Assembly (NCBI GenBank): GCA_036744635.1
Contig: DAIOHQ010000057.1
Span: forward strand, 1 to 22,001
Direction of reading: 5' to 3'
Source: DAIOHQ01 sp036744635
GTDB taxonomy: Bacteria > Planctomycetota > Phycisphaerae > Tepidisphaerales > Tepidisphaeraceae
Length of the DNA stretch: 22,001 bases
Below are positions 14,449 to 20,704 of the stretch, piece after piece (the first letter of the stretch is position 1; every line of letters starts with the position of its first letter). The notes beneath the pieces are model-generated. The model ran no database searches. It was not told the origin of the DNA and was given only the letters and a program-made list of their open reading frames with translations. A program made the translations under genes and the position numbers.

Positions 14449-15576
14449 ATGAGTGAAGTCGCTACGTCATCGGCCGCTCCCGCGGTCGCCGGTCGTCCGG
14501 TTCTTGCGCCTACCGATATGGAAACGGGCGCTGTTTCCAATGTGCTGCTGCTGGGCATCGACATGGGAACCTCGCGCAGCTCGATCGTGTCGATGAGCGG
14601 CACGCGCAAGACCATCGACAGCTACGTCGGCTTTCCCAAAGACGCGGTGAGCCGCAAGCATCTCAAGGCGGATGTGATCTTTGGCCGCCACGCCCTGGAT
14701 AACCGGCTGGCGCTGGATCTGTATCGCCCGCTGGAAAAGGGCGTGGTCAAGGGGACCAGCGATGAAGCCGGGGCCAGCTCGAACGGCGATTCGCAGCGCA
14801 AGAACCTCGCGGCCGCCAAGCTGCTGCTCAAGCACCTGGTCGATCTGGTGAGCCCCGGCCGCGACCAGCTTCTGTATGGCGTGGTGGGCGTGCCGTCGCG
14901 GGCGACGGTGCGCAACAAGCAGGCGATTCTGGAGGCAGCCCGCGAAGTGCTCGACAGCGTGATGATCGTGTCCGAGCCGTTCTCGGTGGCGTATGGCCTG
15001 GAGCGGATGAGCGACGTGCTGGTGATCGACATCGGCGCCGGCACGACGGACCTGTGCCGGATGCACGGCACCGTCCCATCGGAAGAGGATGAGATCAGCT
15101 ATTCCATCGCGGGCGACGCGATCGACCAGCGTCTCTACGACCTGATTCAAAGGAAATATCCCCGCGCCTCGCTCACCATCAACATGTGCAAGCAGATGAA
15201 GGAGCAGTACGGGTTCGTATCCGATACCAAGGACCGGGTCGAGGTGATGCTGCCGGTGGATGGTAAGCCCACCCCGCACGATGTGACCGATGAGATCAAG
15301 GCGGCGTGCGAGATCATCGTGCAGCCGATCCTAGAAGGCATCCATAAGCTGGTCTCAACCTTCAATCCGGAATTCCAGGAGCGCCTGCGCGGCAACATCA
15401 TCCTGTCCGGCGGCGGCGGACTGCTGGATGGGCTGAACAAGCGCATCGAAGATGGGCTTTCGACGGTCGGCGGCGGGCGGGTGACGGTGATCGAAGAACC
15501 GGTGTATGCCGGCGCCAACGGAGCGCTGCAACTGGCGCTGGATATGCCGAGCGAGTATTGGCAGCAGTTGAAGTGA
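14449..15576 (+). CDS. MamK-like bacterial actin (filament-forming ATPase)
   Basis: The 375-residue product is an actin/Hsp70-fold ATPase. Phosphate-1 is LLGIDMGTSRSSIVS (about 34-48), phosphate-2 is VLVIDIGAGTTDLC (about 190-203), and an adenosine-type motif IILSGGGGLLDGL lies near 319-331. Other blocks, YVGFPKDAVSRKHL, LYRPLEKGVVK, VVGVPSRA, VSEPFSVAYGLE, GTVPSEEDE and the C-terminal MPSEYWQQL, match MamK of magnetotactic bacteria as I remember it better than they match MreB or ParM. MamK forms cytoplasmic filaments that align magnetosomes. No other magnetosome gene is in this window, so a different cargo is likely. ATG 14449 follows TAGGAG; the extra upstream frame is repeat DNA. A strong terminator lies at 15658-15696. 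The upstream gene (13266-14126) may be functionally linked. Confidence 0.9.
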   Translation: MSEVATSSAAPAVAGRPVLAPTDMETGAVSNVLLLGIDMGTSRSSIVSMSGTRKTIDSYVGFPKDAVSRKHLKADVIFGRHALDNRLALDLYRPLEKGVVKGTSDEAGASSNGDSQRKNLAAAKLLLKHLVDLVSPGRDQLLYGVVGVPSRATVRNKQAILEAAREVLDSVMIVSEPFSVAYGLERMSDVLVIDIGAGTTDLCRMHGTVPSEEDEISYSIAGDAIDQRLYDLIQRKYPRASLTINMCKQMKEQYGFVSDTKDRVEVMLPVDGKPTPHDVTDEIKAACEIIVQPILEGIHKLVSTFNPEFQERLRGNIILSGGGGLLDGLNKRIEDGLSTVGGGRVTVIEEPVYAGANGALQLALDMPSEYWQQLK

Positions 15577-15624
15577 ATGCGCGGATTCTTCAGGAAGCCG
15601 GCGCTGAAAATGCCAAAGTGCTCA

Positions 15625-15649
15625 GGCACGGGTTGAAAACCCGTGCTAC
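15625..15649. repeat. REP-like palindrome (GCACGGGTT family), copy 2
   Basis: GCACGGGTT (15626-15634) and AACCCGTGC (15638-15646) form a perfect 9-bp stem around GAA, followed by TACGA. It is the same element as at 13031-13055 and lies just before the terminator of the MamK-like gene. Confidence 0.75.
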
Positions 15650-15657
15650 GAAAGAAC

Positions 15658-15696
15658 GATGCAGAACGTCCTGGTGGGCGTTCTGCATCTTTGTTT
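15658..15696 (+). terminator. Rho-independent terminator after the MamK-like gene
   Basis: GATGCAGAACG (15658-15668) pairs perfectly with CGTTCTGCATC (15679-15689) around a 10-nt loop. TTTGTTT follows. On the minus strand the stem is followed by GTTCTTTCG, so it may also terminate the converging lipoprotein gene that ends at 15718. Confidence 0.8.
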
Positions 15697-15717
15697 GGTA
15701 GGCACTGTTGGGTGCGG

Positions 15718-16224
15718 TCAGTCGGCCAGTTGACAGTCGACGGTGTAGATCTTGCCATTCATGTAGAGTTCGAGGTCGGGGACGCCGTCGCCGTTGAGGT
15801 CCTGGATCATAAGTTTGCGGTTGTCGGTGGGAAAATTGGCGCCCTTGTCGTCGTAGATCATCTGGAAGGGAAGCAGAACGCCGAGGCGGCTGCCATGGGC
15901 GAGCTTGGGGACGTGGACGACGTACTGGCGGTTGACCCAGACTTCGATGTCCTGCCAGTCCTCGTTGGAGAGGTTGGTGATCTGCAGGCGGTTCCAGACG
16001 TATTCAACCTGCGACAGGCCGACGGCCTTGCCGGCGTGGGGGGCATCTTCCTTGAAGGGATGGCGCTTGGCGGCGTCGGCCGCGAATTCAGTGGATTTCA
16101 TGCGCAGGGATGCGTCGGGGTTGGGGATGAGGGAAGGGCGGCCAGCGCAGCCGATGGCGGTGAGAGTGAGCAGGGCGCTGACGAGAATGATCGATCCGGA
16201 TTGGCAGACACCGAGGGGTTTCAT
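15718..16224 (-). CDS. Lipoprotein of unknown function (intact paralogue)
   Basis: The 168-residue product has a lipoprotein signal: a hydrophobic stretch (about 11-25) and the lipobox TAIGC with Cys26. The mature protein contains RLQITNLSNEDWQDIEVWVN (about 94-113), then YVVHVPKLAHG and a C-terminal LNGDGVPDLELYMNGK, a calcium-loop-like DxDGxxD pattern typical of FG-GAP/EF-like repeats. It should be attached to a membrane. The region around the EVWVN block is clearly related to the damaged gene directly upstream (16304-16762), so the two are tandem paralogues. It converges with the MamK-like gene at a bidirectional-looking terminator. No family name is known to me. Confidence 0.8.
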   Translation of the reverse strand: MKPLGVCQSGSIILVSALLTLTAIGCAGRPSLIPNPDASLRMKSTEFAADAAKRHPFKEDAPHAGKAVGLSQVEYVWNRLQITNLSNEDWQDIEVWVNRQYVVHVPKLAHGSRLGVLLPFQMIYDDKGANFPTDNRKLMIQDLNGDGVPDLELYMNGKIYTVDCQLAD

Positions 16225-16371
16225 GGGATTTCCTGTTCGCTGGTGCGATTGGCGGATGCCGGCCCGGCCCGCGCCGGGGCGGCATGTCGCGCTGATGTAT
16301 TGGTTATCGGACGATGAGGGGGAGGAAGTTGAGGATTTTGGAATGGAGCAGGCGTGGCGCGCCTGCGGCCA

Positions 16372-16467
16372 GGTGCGGCCGAACTCGGGTGGATGGGTAC
16401 ATCCACCACTCCTTCGGCCACGGCAGACAGGAATGTCCGCCCCACCAAGAGGAAGGTCCGCCGCACC
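16372..16467 (-). repeat. Double-hairpin dispersed repeat, copy D, inside the lipoprotein pseudogene
   Basis: Hairpin 1 is GGCAGACA (16422-16429)/TGTCCGCC (16434-16441), with loop TTCC on the element strand. Hairpin 2 is a perfect 8-bp stem, GGTGGATG (16388-16395)/CATCCACC (16400-16407), with loop TACC on the element strand. Outer inverted repeats GGTGCGGC (16372-16379) and GCCGCACC (16460-16467) flank the unit. It splits the coding region after the VNVWIN block. Confidence 0.72.
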
Positions 16468-16716
16468 AGTGAGTTGATCCAGACGTTTACATGTTCCAGC
16501 AAGCGGTCGGTGAAGTTGGTGATGCTGATGGTTTCGTTCTTGCGATCGACGGTGGCGGCGGCGCGAAGTTCGGAGGGGGTGGCGCCCCGCGGATATTCAG
16601 CGCGAGCGGCATAGGCTGCCAGCAGCGGGCGGTCTTCCTTATCCACGGTCGCGACATGGGCGTTGCTGGCGCACCCGGCCAGGGTAAAGGCGATCAGGGC
16701 GAGCGGAAGGGTGGCC

Positions 16717-16736
16717 GGAATGGACTGGAATGGACG
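16717..16736. repeat. 10-bp tandem repeat at the lipoprotein frameshift
   Basis: GGAATGGACT (16717-16726) is followed by GGAATGGACG (16727-16736). It lies in the signal-peptide part of the minus-strand lipoprotein gene, where the start codon and the lipobox are in different frames. Adding one more 10-bp unit would bring the two into one frame. Confidence 0.65.
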
Positions 16737-16936
16737 ATGTTTGGGTGCGTTGTCTTGGGCATGATGGTCTCCTGTGCATGGTTACGGCGGTGGCCGGTGT
16801 AAACTGCGTGCCGTGTGATGCTTAAGCAAGGATGGGCCGGTAAAATGCTGGCCTTTTGGGGCGCGATGTGGGTATGGCTGCATAATTTCGCGCGACGATG
16901 GCCGGACATTTTGGTGCGGCGGGATGACAGGGAGAC

Positions 16937-17524
16937 ATGATGCAGATGCAGACGGATGTGCTATCGGCGGCGGCGCGGGCGGTGTTGGAGTTGGGCGCGG
17001 GGCGGGCGTATGAGGCGCTGGTGGTGAAGGGGCCGGGAAACGTGGAGGCGCGCGGTGAGCTTGAGGAGCTCAAGGCCCAGCAGCTTTTCGATCGGCCGGT
17101 GAAGAGCGTGGCGGATGCCGAGGCGGCGCTGGCGGGGCTGTGGCTTTGGCATGACTGGTTGGAACAGTCGCATACGATCGCGCAGGGAATCGCCGGGGAG
17201 ACTGGGAGTTTCTGGCACGCGATCATGCATCGACGCCAAGGGGATTTTTCCAACGCGAAGCATTGGTATGCGCGCTGCCGGAACCACCCGATGCTGGCGG
17301 TGATCGGGGTGCAGGCGGGTTCGCTCCTCAACCCGCTGCCGCTGGATAAGGGGTTGGCGCGGCTGATTCTCAGGGGATGGGATCCGGAGCATTTTGTGGA
17401 TCTGGTGGAGGAGGCGCAGGGGAAGGAGAATCCCGGGCGGGAGGCGGTGCTGGTGTCGTTGCAGCGGCTGGAGTGGCGGCTGTTGTTTGAGCATTGCGGG
17501 CGGAAGGCGGTGGAGGGGAGATGA
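16937..17524 (+). CDS. Conserved-looking hypothetical protein
   Basis: The 195-residue protein starts MMQMQTDVLSAAARAVLELG after an AGGGAGA site. It has no signal peptide. Helical throughout, it carries a distinctive block SFWHAIMHRRQGDFSNAKHWYARCRNHP in its middle (about 90-117, shown here as SFWHAIMHRRQGDFSN plus AKHWYARCRNHP). I recall similar blocks in uncharacterised bacterial proteins with a TPR-like feel. The start of the block (trp-his-x-x-met-his-arg-arg) could form a small active or binding site. It is 115 bp upstream of the prepilin-like gene on the same strand, but a hairpin between them suggests separate transcripts. No function can be assigned. Confidence 0.8.
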   Translation: MMQMQTDVLSAAARAVLELGAGRAYEALVVKGPGNVEARGELEELKAQQLFDRPVKSVADAEAALAGLWLWHDWLEQSHTIAQGIAGETGSFWHAIMHRRQGDFSNAKHWYARCRNHPMLAVIGVQAGSLLNPLPLDKGLARLILRGWDPEHFVDLVEEAQGKENPGREAVLVSLQRLEWRLLFEHCGRKAVEGR

Positions 17525-17526
17525 AA

Positions 17527-17572
17527 CGTGAAACGTGAAGAGGCGCTCGTCTGCCCTTCTTCACGTTTCACG
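17527..17572. repeat. 15-bp perfect inverted repeat after the hypothetical gene
   Basis: CGTGAAACGTGAAGA (17527-17541) pairs perfectly with TCTTCACGTTTCACG (17558-17572) around 16 nt. It begins 3 nt after the stop codon at 17524. There is no T tract, so it may be a dispersed palindrome or transcript-end structure rather than a classical terminator. Confidence 0.65.
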
Positions 17573-17639
17573 AATTCATGCTTCTCCCGGCTGTTTGTGC
17601 TACGATGCGGACCTCGTCGGGGCACATCGAGGAGAATGC

Positions 17640-18473
17640 ATGAGGCGAAATCGCGGGTTTACGCTGGTGGAGCTGCTGGTGGTGATTGGCATCATCGCGC
17701 TGTTGATCGCCATGCTGATGCCGGCGCTGAGCCGGGCGCGGGGGGCGGCCAACGTGGTGGCGTGCGAATCCAATCTGCGGCAGATCGCGATGGCGGCGAT
17801 GAACCATGCCCAGGAGCATCGTGGATTTCTGCCATTCGCCGGCGTGGGCTGGACGGCCGGGAACACGCCGGCGGGGCTGGGCGATGCATCCGAGCAGCGC
17901 TATGTGTATTACCTGGATACCGATGGCAAGAAACGGGCGGCGCCCATTCCGGCAGCGCTGTCGCGCTATCTCGGCAGCGCGGTTCGGCTGGACAGCCGGG
18001 CCAATCTGGAGGCCGACTGCCAGAGCGGCCCGGTGCGGAAGATTTTCACCTGTCCCGCGCAAGAAGAATCGTCGCAGGGGACGATGACGTACGATGCGTC
18101 CGGCACGGGGGTGGGCCCGTCGATCTACAGCAGTTACATCTTTAACGAATACAGTTTGGGGGACTGGAGCGGCACCGGCCGGCGCAAGGGCCAGCTTTCG
18201 CGGATCAAGAATCAGACGGGGAATTTCTTTCTGTGCGAGGGGCTGCCGCGCACCGAATTCGGCGGGGTGGACAAGCTGCTGATCATCTCCGACAGCGCGA
18301 TGAACGTGACGCTGTGGAACGCATCGGTGGGGAACGCAGCCGGCACGGTAAGCGTGTTCGACTACGCGCGGCATCGCAGGCGCATGTGCGTGGTCTTCAT
18401 CGACGGCCATGCCGAGAGCGTGCCGATGACGCAGGCGGGGTTGAACGGGGTGGGGATCAATGTGGGGTATTAG
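17640..18473 (+). CDS. Prepilin-type protein with H-X9-DG C-terminus (type II secretion pseudopilin-like)
   Basis: The 277-residue protein carries a type IV prepilin leader: MRRNRG, then FTLVELLVVIGIIALLIAML, with cleavage expected after Gly6 and Glu at +5 (Glu11). The N-terminal helix continues to LPALSRARG-like residues and is followed by SNLRQIAMAAMNHAQEH, as in the planctomycete/verrucomicrobial family. Near the end, ARH-RRRMCVVFI-DGHAE gives exactly nine residues between His and Asp-Gly, the H-X9-DG motif. Such proteins are exported and assembled by type II/IV pilus machinery; genomes of this group carry many copies. ATG 17640 follows GAGGAGA. The frame is open from 17535, but those codons translate the preceding palindrome. 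No secretion genes lie next to it. Confidence 0.93.
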   Translation: MRRNRGFTLVELLVVIGIIALLIAMLMPALSRARGAANVVACESNLRQIAMAAMNHAQEHRGFLPFAGVGWTAGNTPAGLGDASEQRYVYYLDTDGKKRAAPIPAALSRYLGSAVRLDSRANLEADCQSGPVRKIFTCPAQEESSQGTMTYDASGTGVGPSIYSSYIFNEYSLGDWSGTGRRKGQLSRIKNQTGNFFLCEGLPRTEFGGVDKLLIISDSAMNVTLWNASVGNAAGTVSVFDYARHRRRMCVVFIDGHAESVPMTQAGLNGVGINVGY

Positions 18474-18491
18474 GCACGCAAGAAGAAGTTA

Positions 18492-18555
18492 GAAGTCAGA
18501 AGCTAGAAGACGGAAAAGTTTCGCTCGCAACTTCTGACTTCCAGCTTCTGACTTC
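18492..18555. repeat. GAAGTCAGAAGCT inverted repeat between convergent genes
   Basis: GAAGTCAGAAGCT (18492-18504) pairs perfectly over 13 bp with AGCTTCTGACTTC (18543-18555). Extra partial units (CTTCTGACTTC at about 18531-18541 and AGAAG words on the left) make several alternative pairings. It lies between the prepilin-like gene and the converging gene at 18579 and could act as a transcript-end structure for both. Confidence 0.65.
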
Positions 18556-18578
18556 CAGCTTCTCTCCAGTCAGCGCGG

Positions 18579-19058
18579 TCATTCCACATCGTCATCATCA
18601 CCCGCGACCGCTTTGACTTTCTTGGCTGCCCGCTTGGGGGGGGTGCGGCGGGCGCCCTGGGCGCGGACGATGGCGTGCCAGAACTGCTTTTCATCCAGCT
18701 CGGCCTTGGCGAGATGGTTGAACTCCTTGCGGGCGGCGTCGAATTCGTCGCTGTAGGGCAACATCTTGGCGCCGCGGGCGTGGCGGGGCAGGAGGATTTT
18801 CAACTGCTTGGCCTGGTCCTCGGTGAGGGTGGTCTCGGGCAGGTCGGTGGCCGCGTTGCTGCTGCTGCGGACATATTTCAGCAAAGCTCCGAAGACCTGA
18901 TCGCGTTCGGCGTTCTTGAAGGTGCGGTCCTGAAATCCCTGCCAGATCTCCTCGAACTTGTCGGTATACGGAAGTTCATCGCGCGAAACCCCCGAGGCAT
19001 CATACAGCTCCTGGAGATGTTCCTGGTCGATCGAGCTTAGTTTCAGTGGCAGACGCAT
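18579..19058 (-). CDS. Small two-repeat hypothetical protein with basic/acidic tail
   Basis: The 159-residue product starts MRLPLKLSSIDQEHLQELYD after a clear AAGGAG site at ATG 19058. Two related helical units are visible. One (about 20-68) contains DELPYTDKFEEIWQGF and DQVFGALLKYVRS; the other (about 92-138) contains KMLPYSDEFDAARKEF and KQFWHAIVRAQGA. Each has an LPY-[ST]-D-x-F core followed by a helix. The C-terminus is a lysine/alanine-rich segment (PPKRAAKKVKAVA) and then GDDDDVE, suggesting a flexible nucleic-acid- or protein-binding tail. No signal peptide and no family I recognise. The frame extends to 19256, but those codons fall in non-coding repeat DNA. It converges with the prepilin-like gene. 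Confidence 0.75.
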   Translation of the reverse strand: MRLPLKLSSIDQEHLQELYDASGVSRDELPYTDKFEEIWQGFQDRTFKNAERDQVFGALLKYVRSSSNAATDLPETTLTEDQAKQLKILLPRHARGAKMLPYSDEFDAARKEFNHLAKAELDEKQFWHAIVRAQGARRTPPKRAAKKVKAVAGDDDDVE

Positions 19059-19451
19059 AGGGGGCTCCTTGGCAGCATTCGGGGGTCGGGGGGGTTGCAG
19101 GCCGGGGAGATTCCAGGCCTCGCATCCGCCCCAACAGCATAGCGGCAAGCCCCCATGGTTGGGAAGCGCGGATTTCACACCAGGGAAAATGCAAATTGAC
19201 GCATGGCGGGGGCGGATTATGATGGGAACGATTAGCCCGGAAAATTCAGAGCTCACCGCAGAGGCGCAGAGTACACAGAGAAAGCAGCGGAGAAATTCAA
19301 TGTGAGTTGCGCAACGTGCGCCGACTGCAGAGAGAGATCACTTGATTCTCTGTATCGTTTTCTCTGCGATCTCTGCGTCTTGGCGGTGAATGATCCGGGT
19401 TAGGTTTGATCCCGCTTCGCCGCGGGGTAGGGGAGGCGATGGGAAAACTGC
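19059..19451. other. 393-bp divergent intergenic region with a MITE-like element
   Basis: Between the divergent two-repeat protein and kinase genes lies MITE-like copy 2 (19232-19404). The part from 19059 to 19231 should hold the promoter of the minus-strand gene; no clear boxes were seen. No gene is supported. Confidence 0.5.
19232..19404. repeat. MITE-like 173-bp palindromic element, copy 2
   Basis: The ends TTAGCCCGGA (19232-19241) and TCCGGGTTAGG (19394-19404) are inverted repeats. CTCACCGCAGAG-type arms are answered by CTCTGCGTCTTGGCGGTGA. The interior GAAATTCAATGTGAGTTGCG, then CAACGTGCGC, matches copy 1 (3209-3390) with only a few changes. The same order of ends, arms and interior in both copies shows they are one element. 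Confidence 0.7.
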
Positions 19452-20543
19452 ATGCAGCCAGTGGCATCTCCGATCCAGGGCACCGAGTCGGGCACCGGCC
19501 AGCAGGTGCAGCGCTCGGGGCAGCGCGAGCAGTTCTCGGCCGAGGAGCTGGCGATCGTGATGTCGCACTATGAGATCGGCATCCTCGAGTCGATCGTCGA
19601 GTTTCCCCGCGGCTCGCGCAAGGCGCCCAAGCTGCTGGTGGTGAGCGAGCAGGGAAAATTTCTGCTCAAGCGGCGGGCGCGGGGGAAGGATGATCCCTAC
19701 AAGGTGGCCTTCAGCCACGCCCTGCAGCTTTTTCTGGCCGGCAAGCAGTTCCCGCTGCCGCATCTCATCGGGACGAAAAAAGAAAACAACTCGATGCTGC
19801 AGTGGCGGAACAACACCTACGAGTTGTTCGAGTACATCCCCGGCCAGGGATATCCGCAGACGCTGGAGGCGACCTTCGAGGCCGGGCGGGTGCTGTCGCT
19901 CTATCACAAGCTATTGCAGGATTTCAAATCCGAATGGCAGCCCTCCAGCGGCAGCTATCACATGGCGCCTTCGGTCGAGCAGGGGATGCGCTCGATCATG
20001 GCGAACATGGGGAACCTGCCGGCCGCCGAGCAGATCATGCCGATGTTGGAGTTTTTGCTGCAGAGCTATCGGCACGCGGCCGAGACGGTGGAGGCGCAGG
20101 GGATGGAAGGCTGGCCGCGGCAGATCGTTCACGCCGACTGGCATCCCGGCAACATGCTGTTTCGGGACAATCACGTGGTGGCGGTGATCGACTATGACGC
20201 GGCGCGGCTGATGCCGCGGATCGTGGACATCGCCAACGGGGCGCTGCAGTTTTCGATTTTGGGGGGCGATGAGGATGTTTCGCAGTGGCCGGATTACGTG
20301 GATGAGAGCCGGTTCAAACGGTTTTTGCGCGGCTACGATGAGGTGATGCTGCTGTCGCAGGCGGAGCTGGCCACGGTGCCCTGGCTGATGATCGAGGCCC
20401 TGATCGCCGAGGCGGTGTTCCCGATCGCGACCACGGGGTCGATGGGGCGGATCGAGGGGTTGTCGTTTCTGTATATGGTGCAGCGCAAGGTGACCTGGCT
20501 GCAGCAGCACGCGGAGAGGCTGGTGGAGTTGGCGGAGGGGTAG
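19452..20543 (+). CDS. APH-fold phosphotransferase (aminoglycoside/choline/homoserine kinase-like)
   Basis: The 363-residue protein has the protein-kinase-like fold of the APH family. The N-lobe has GKFLLKRRARG with Lys73 as likely ATP-binding lysine. A hinge-like ELFEYIPGQG follows near 124-133. The catalytic loop is IVHADWHPGNMLF (His227, Asp229, Asn234) and the metal site is VIDYDAAR (Asp247). Family members phosphorylate small molecules such as antibiotics, choline, homoserine or sugars. The substrate here is unknown, and resistance should not be assumed. A Gln/Ser-rich N-terminal 30 residues look disordered. The start at 19452 lacks a strong ribosome-binding site, so a start a little downstream (Met37) is possible. 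Confidence 0.87.
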   Translation: MQPVASPIQGTESGTGQQVQRSGQREQFSAEELAIVMSHYEIGILESIVEFPRGSRKAPKLLVVSEQGKFLLKRRARGKDDPYKVAFSHALQLFLAGKQFPLPHLIGTKKENNSMLQWRNNTYELFEYIPGQGYPQTLEATFEAGRVLSLYHKLLQDFKSEWQPSSGSYHMAPSVEQGMRSIMANMGNLPAAEQIMPMLEFLLQSYRHAAETVEAQGMEGWPRQIVHADWHPGNMLFRDNHVVAVIDYDAARLMPRIVDIANGALQFSILGGDEDVSQWPDYVDESRFKRFLRGYDEVMLLSQAELATVPWLMIEALIAEAVFPIATTGSMGRIEGLSFLYMVQRKVTWLQQHAERLVELAEG

Positions 20544-20562
20544 GCCGCGGCGGAGGAAATCA

Positions 20563-20602
20563 TTGAAAATTGAAAATTGCAAAATGAAAATTTCAAAATG
20601 CA
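20563..20602. repeat. AT-rich ATTGAAAATT/AAATTTCAAAAT simple palindrome
   Basis: Just after the kinase gene, ATTGAAAATTGAAAATTGC is followed by AAAATGAAAATTTCAAAATG. The words are short overlapping inverted repeats (GAAAATTGC, GAAAATTTC). It is strikingly AT-rich against the surrounding DNA. It is one of several simple-word repeats found at gene ends in this window. Confidence 0.45.
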
Positions 20603-20617
20603 GAGGTAGATCGGCGT

Positions 20618-20679
20618 CCGCGAAATGTACCTGACCCTGTTGAATTCTCCGCGAAATGTACCTGACCCTGTTGAATTCT
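20618..20679. repeat. 31-bp exact tandem duplication
   Basis: A 31-bp unit beginning CCGCGAAATGTACCTGACCC and ending TTGAATTCT occurs at 20618-20648 and again at 20649-20679 without change. It contains an EcoRI-type GAATTC in each copy. Only two units and no spacer are present, so it is not a CRISPR. It may be the scar of a mobile element, or the end sequence of one. Confidence 0.75.
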
Positions 20680-20704
20680 CCTGTTGGACGGCCCAGCGGC
20701 TGGC

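Larger units (their letters stand above)
16304..16762 (-). pseudogene. Disrupted lipoprotein paralogue (frameshift plus repeat insertion)
   Basis: A good AGGAGA site precedes the ATG at 16762, which opens MPKTTHPNIVHSSPF. That frame stops at a TGA after 22 codons. The lipoprotein signal continues in another frame as LPLALIAFTLAGCAS, with a perfect LAGC lipobox and no usual start codon of its own. The switch lies at a 10-bp tandem repeat (16717-16736). The mature part includes ITNFTDRLLEHVNVWIN, matching ITNLSNEDWQDIEVWVN of the intact neighbour. Directly after it the sequence enters double-hairpin element copy D. Beyond the element a frame reading HLAAGAPRLLHSKILNF and ending at 16304 looks like the displaced C-terminus. 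The gene is therefore probably inactive, or expressed only in altered forms. Confidence 0.65.

Noticed and set aside
16221..16646. Minus-strand frame taken as a 141-residue hypothetical protein
   Set aside because: Its first part is the damaged lipoprotein and the rest translates the double-hairpin element, so it is not a separate gene.
20618..20679. Possible CRISPR
   Set aside because: Two identical units abut with no spacer and no cas gene is present.
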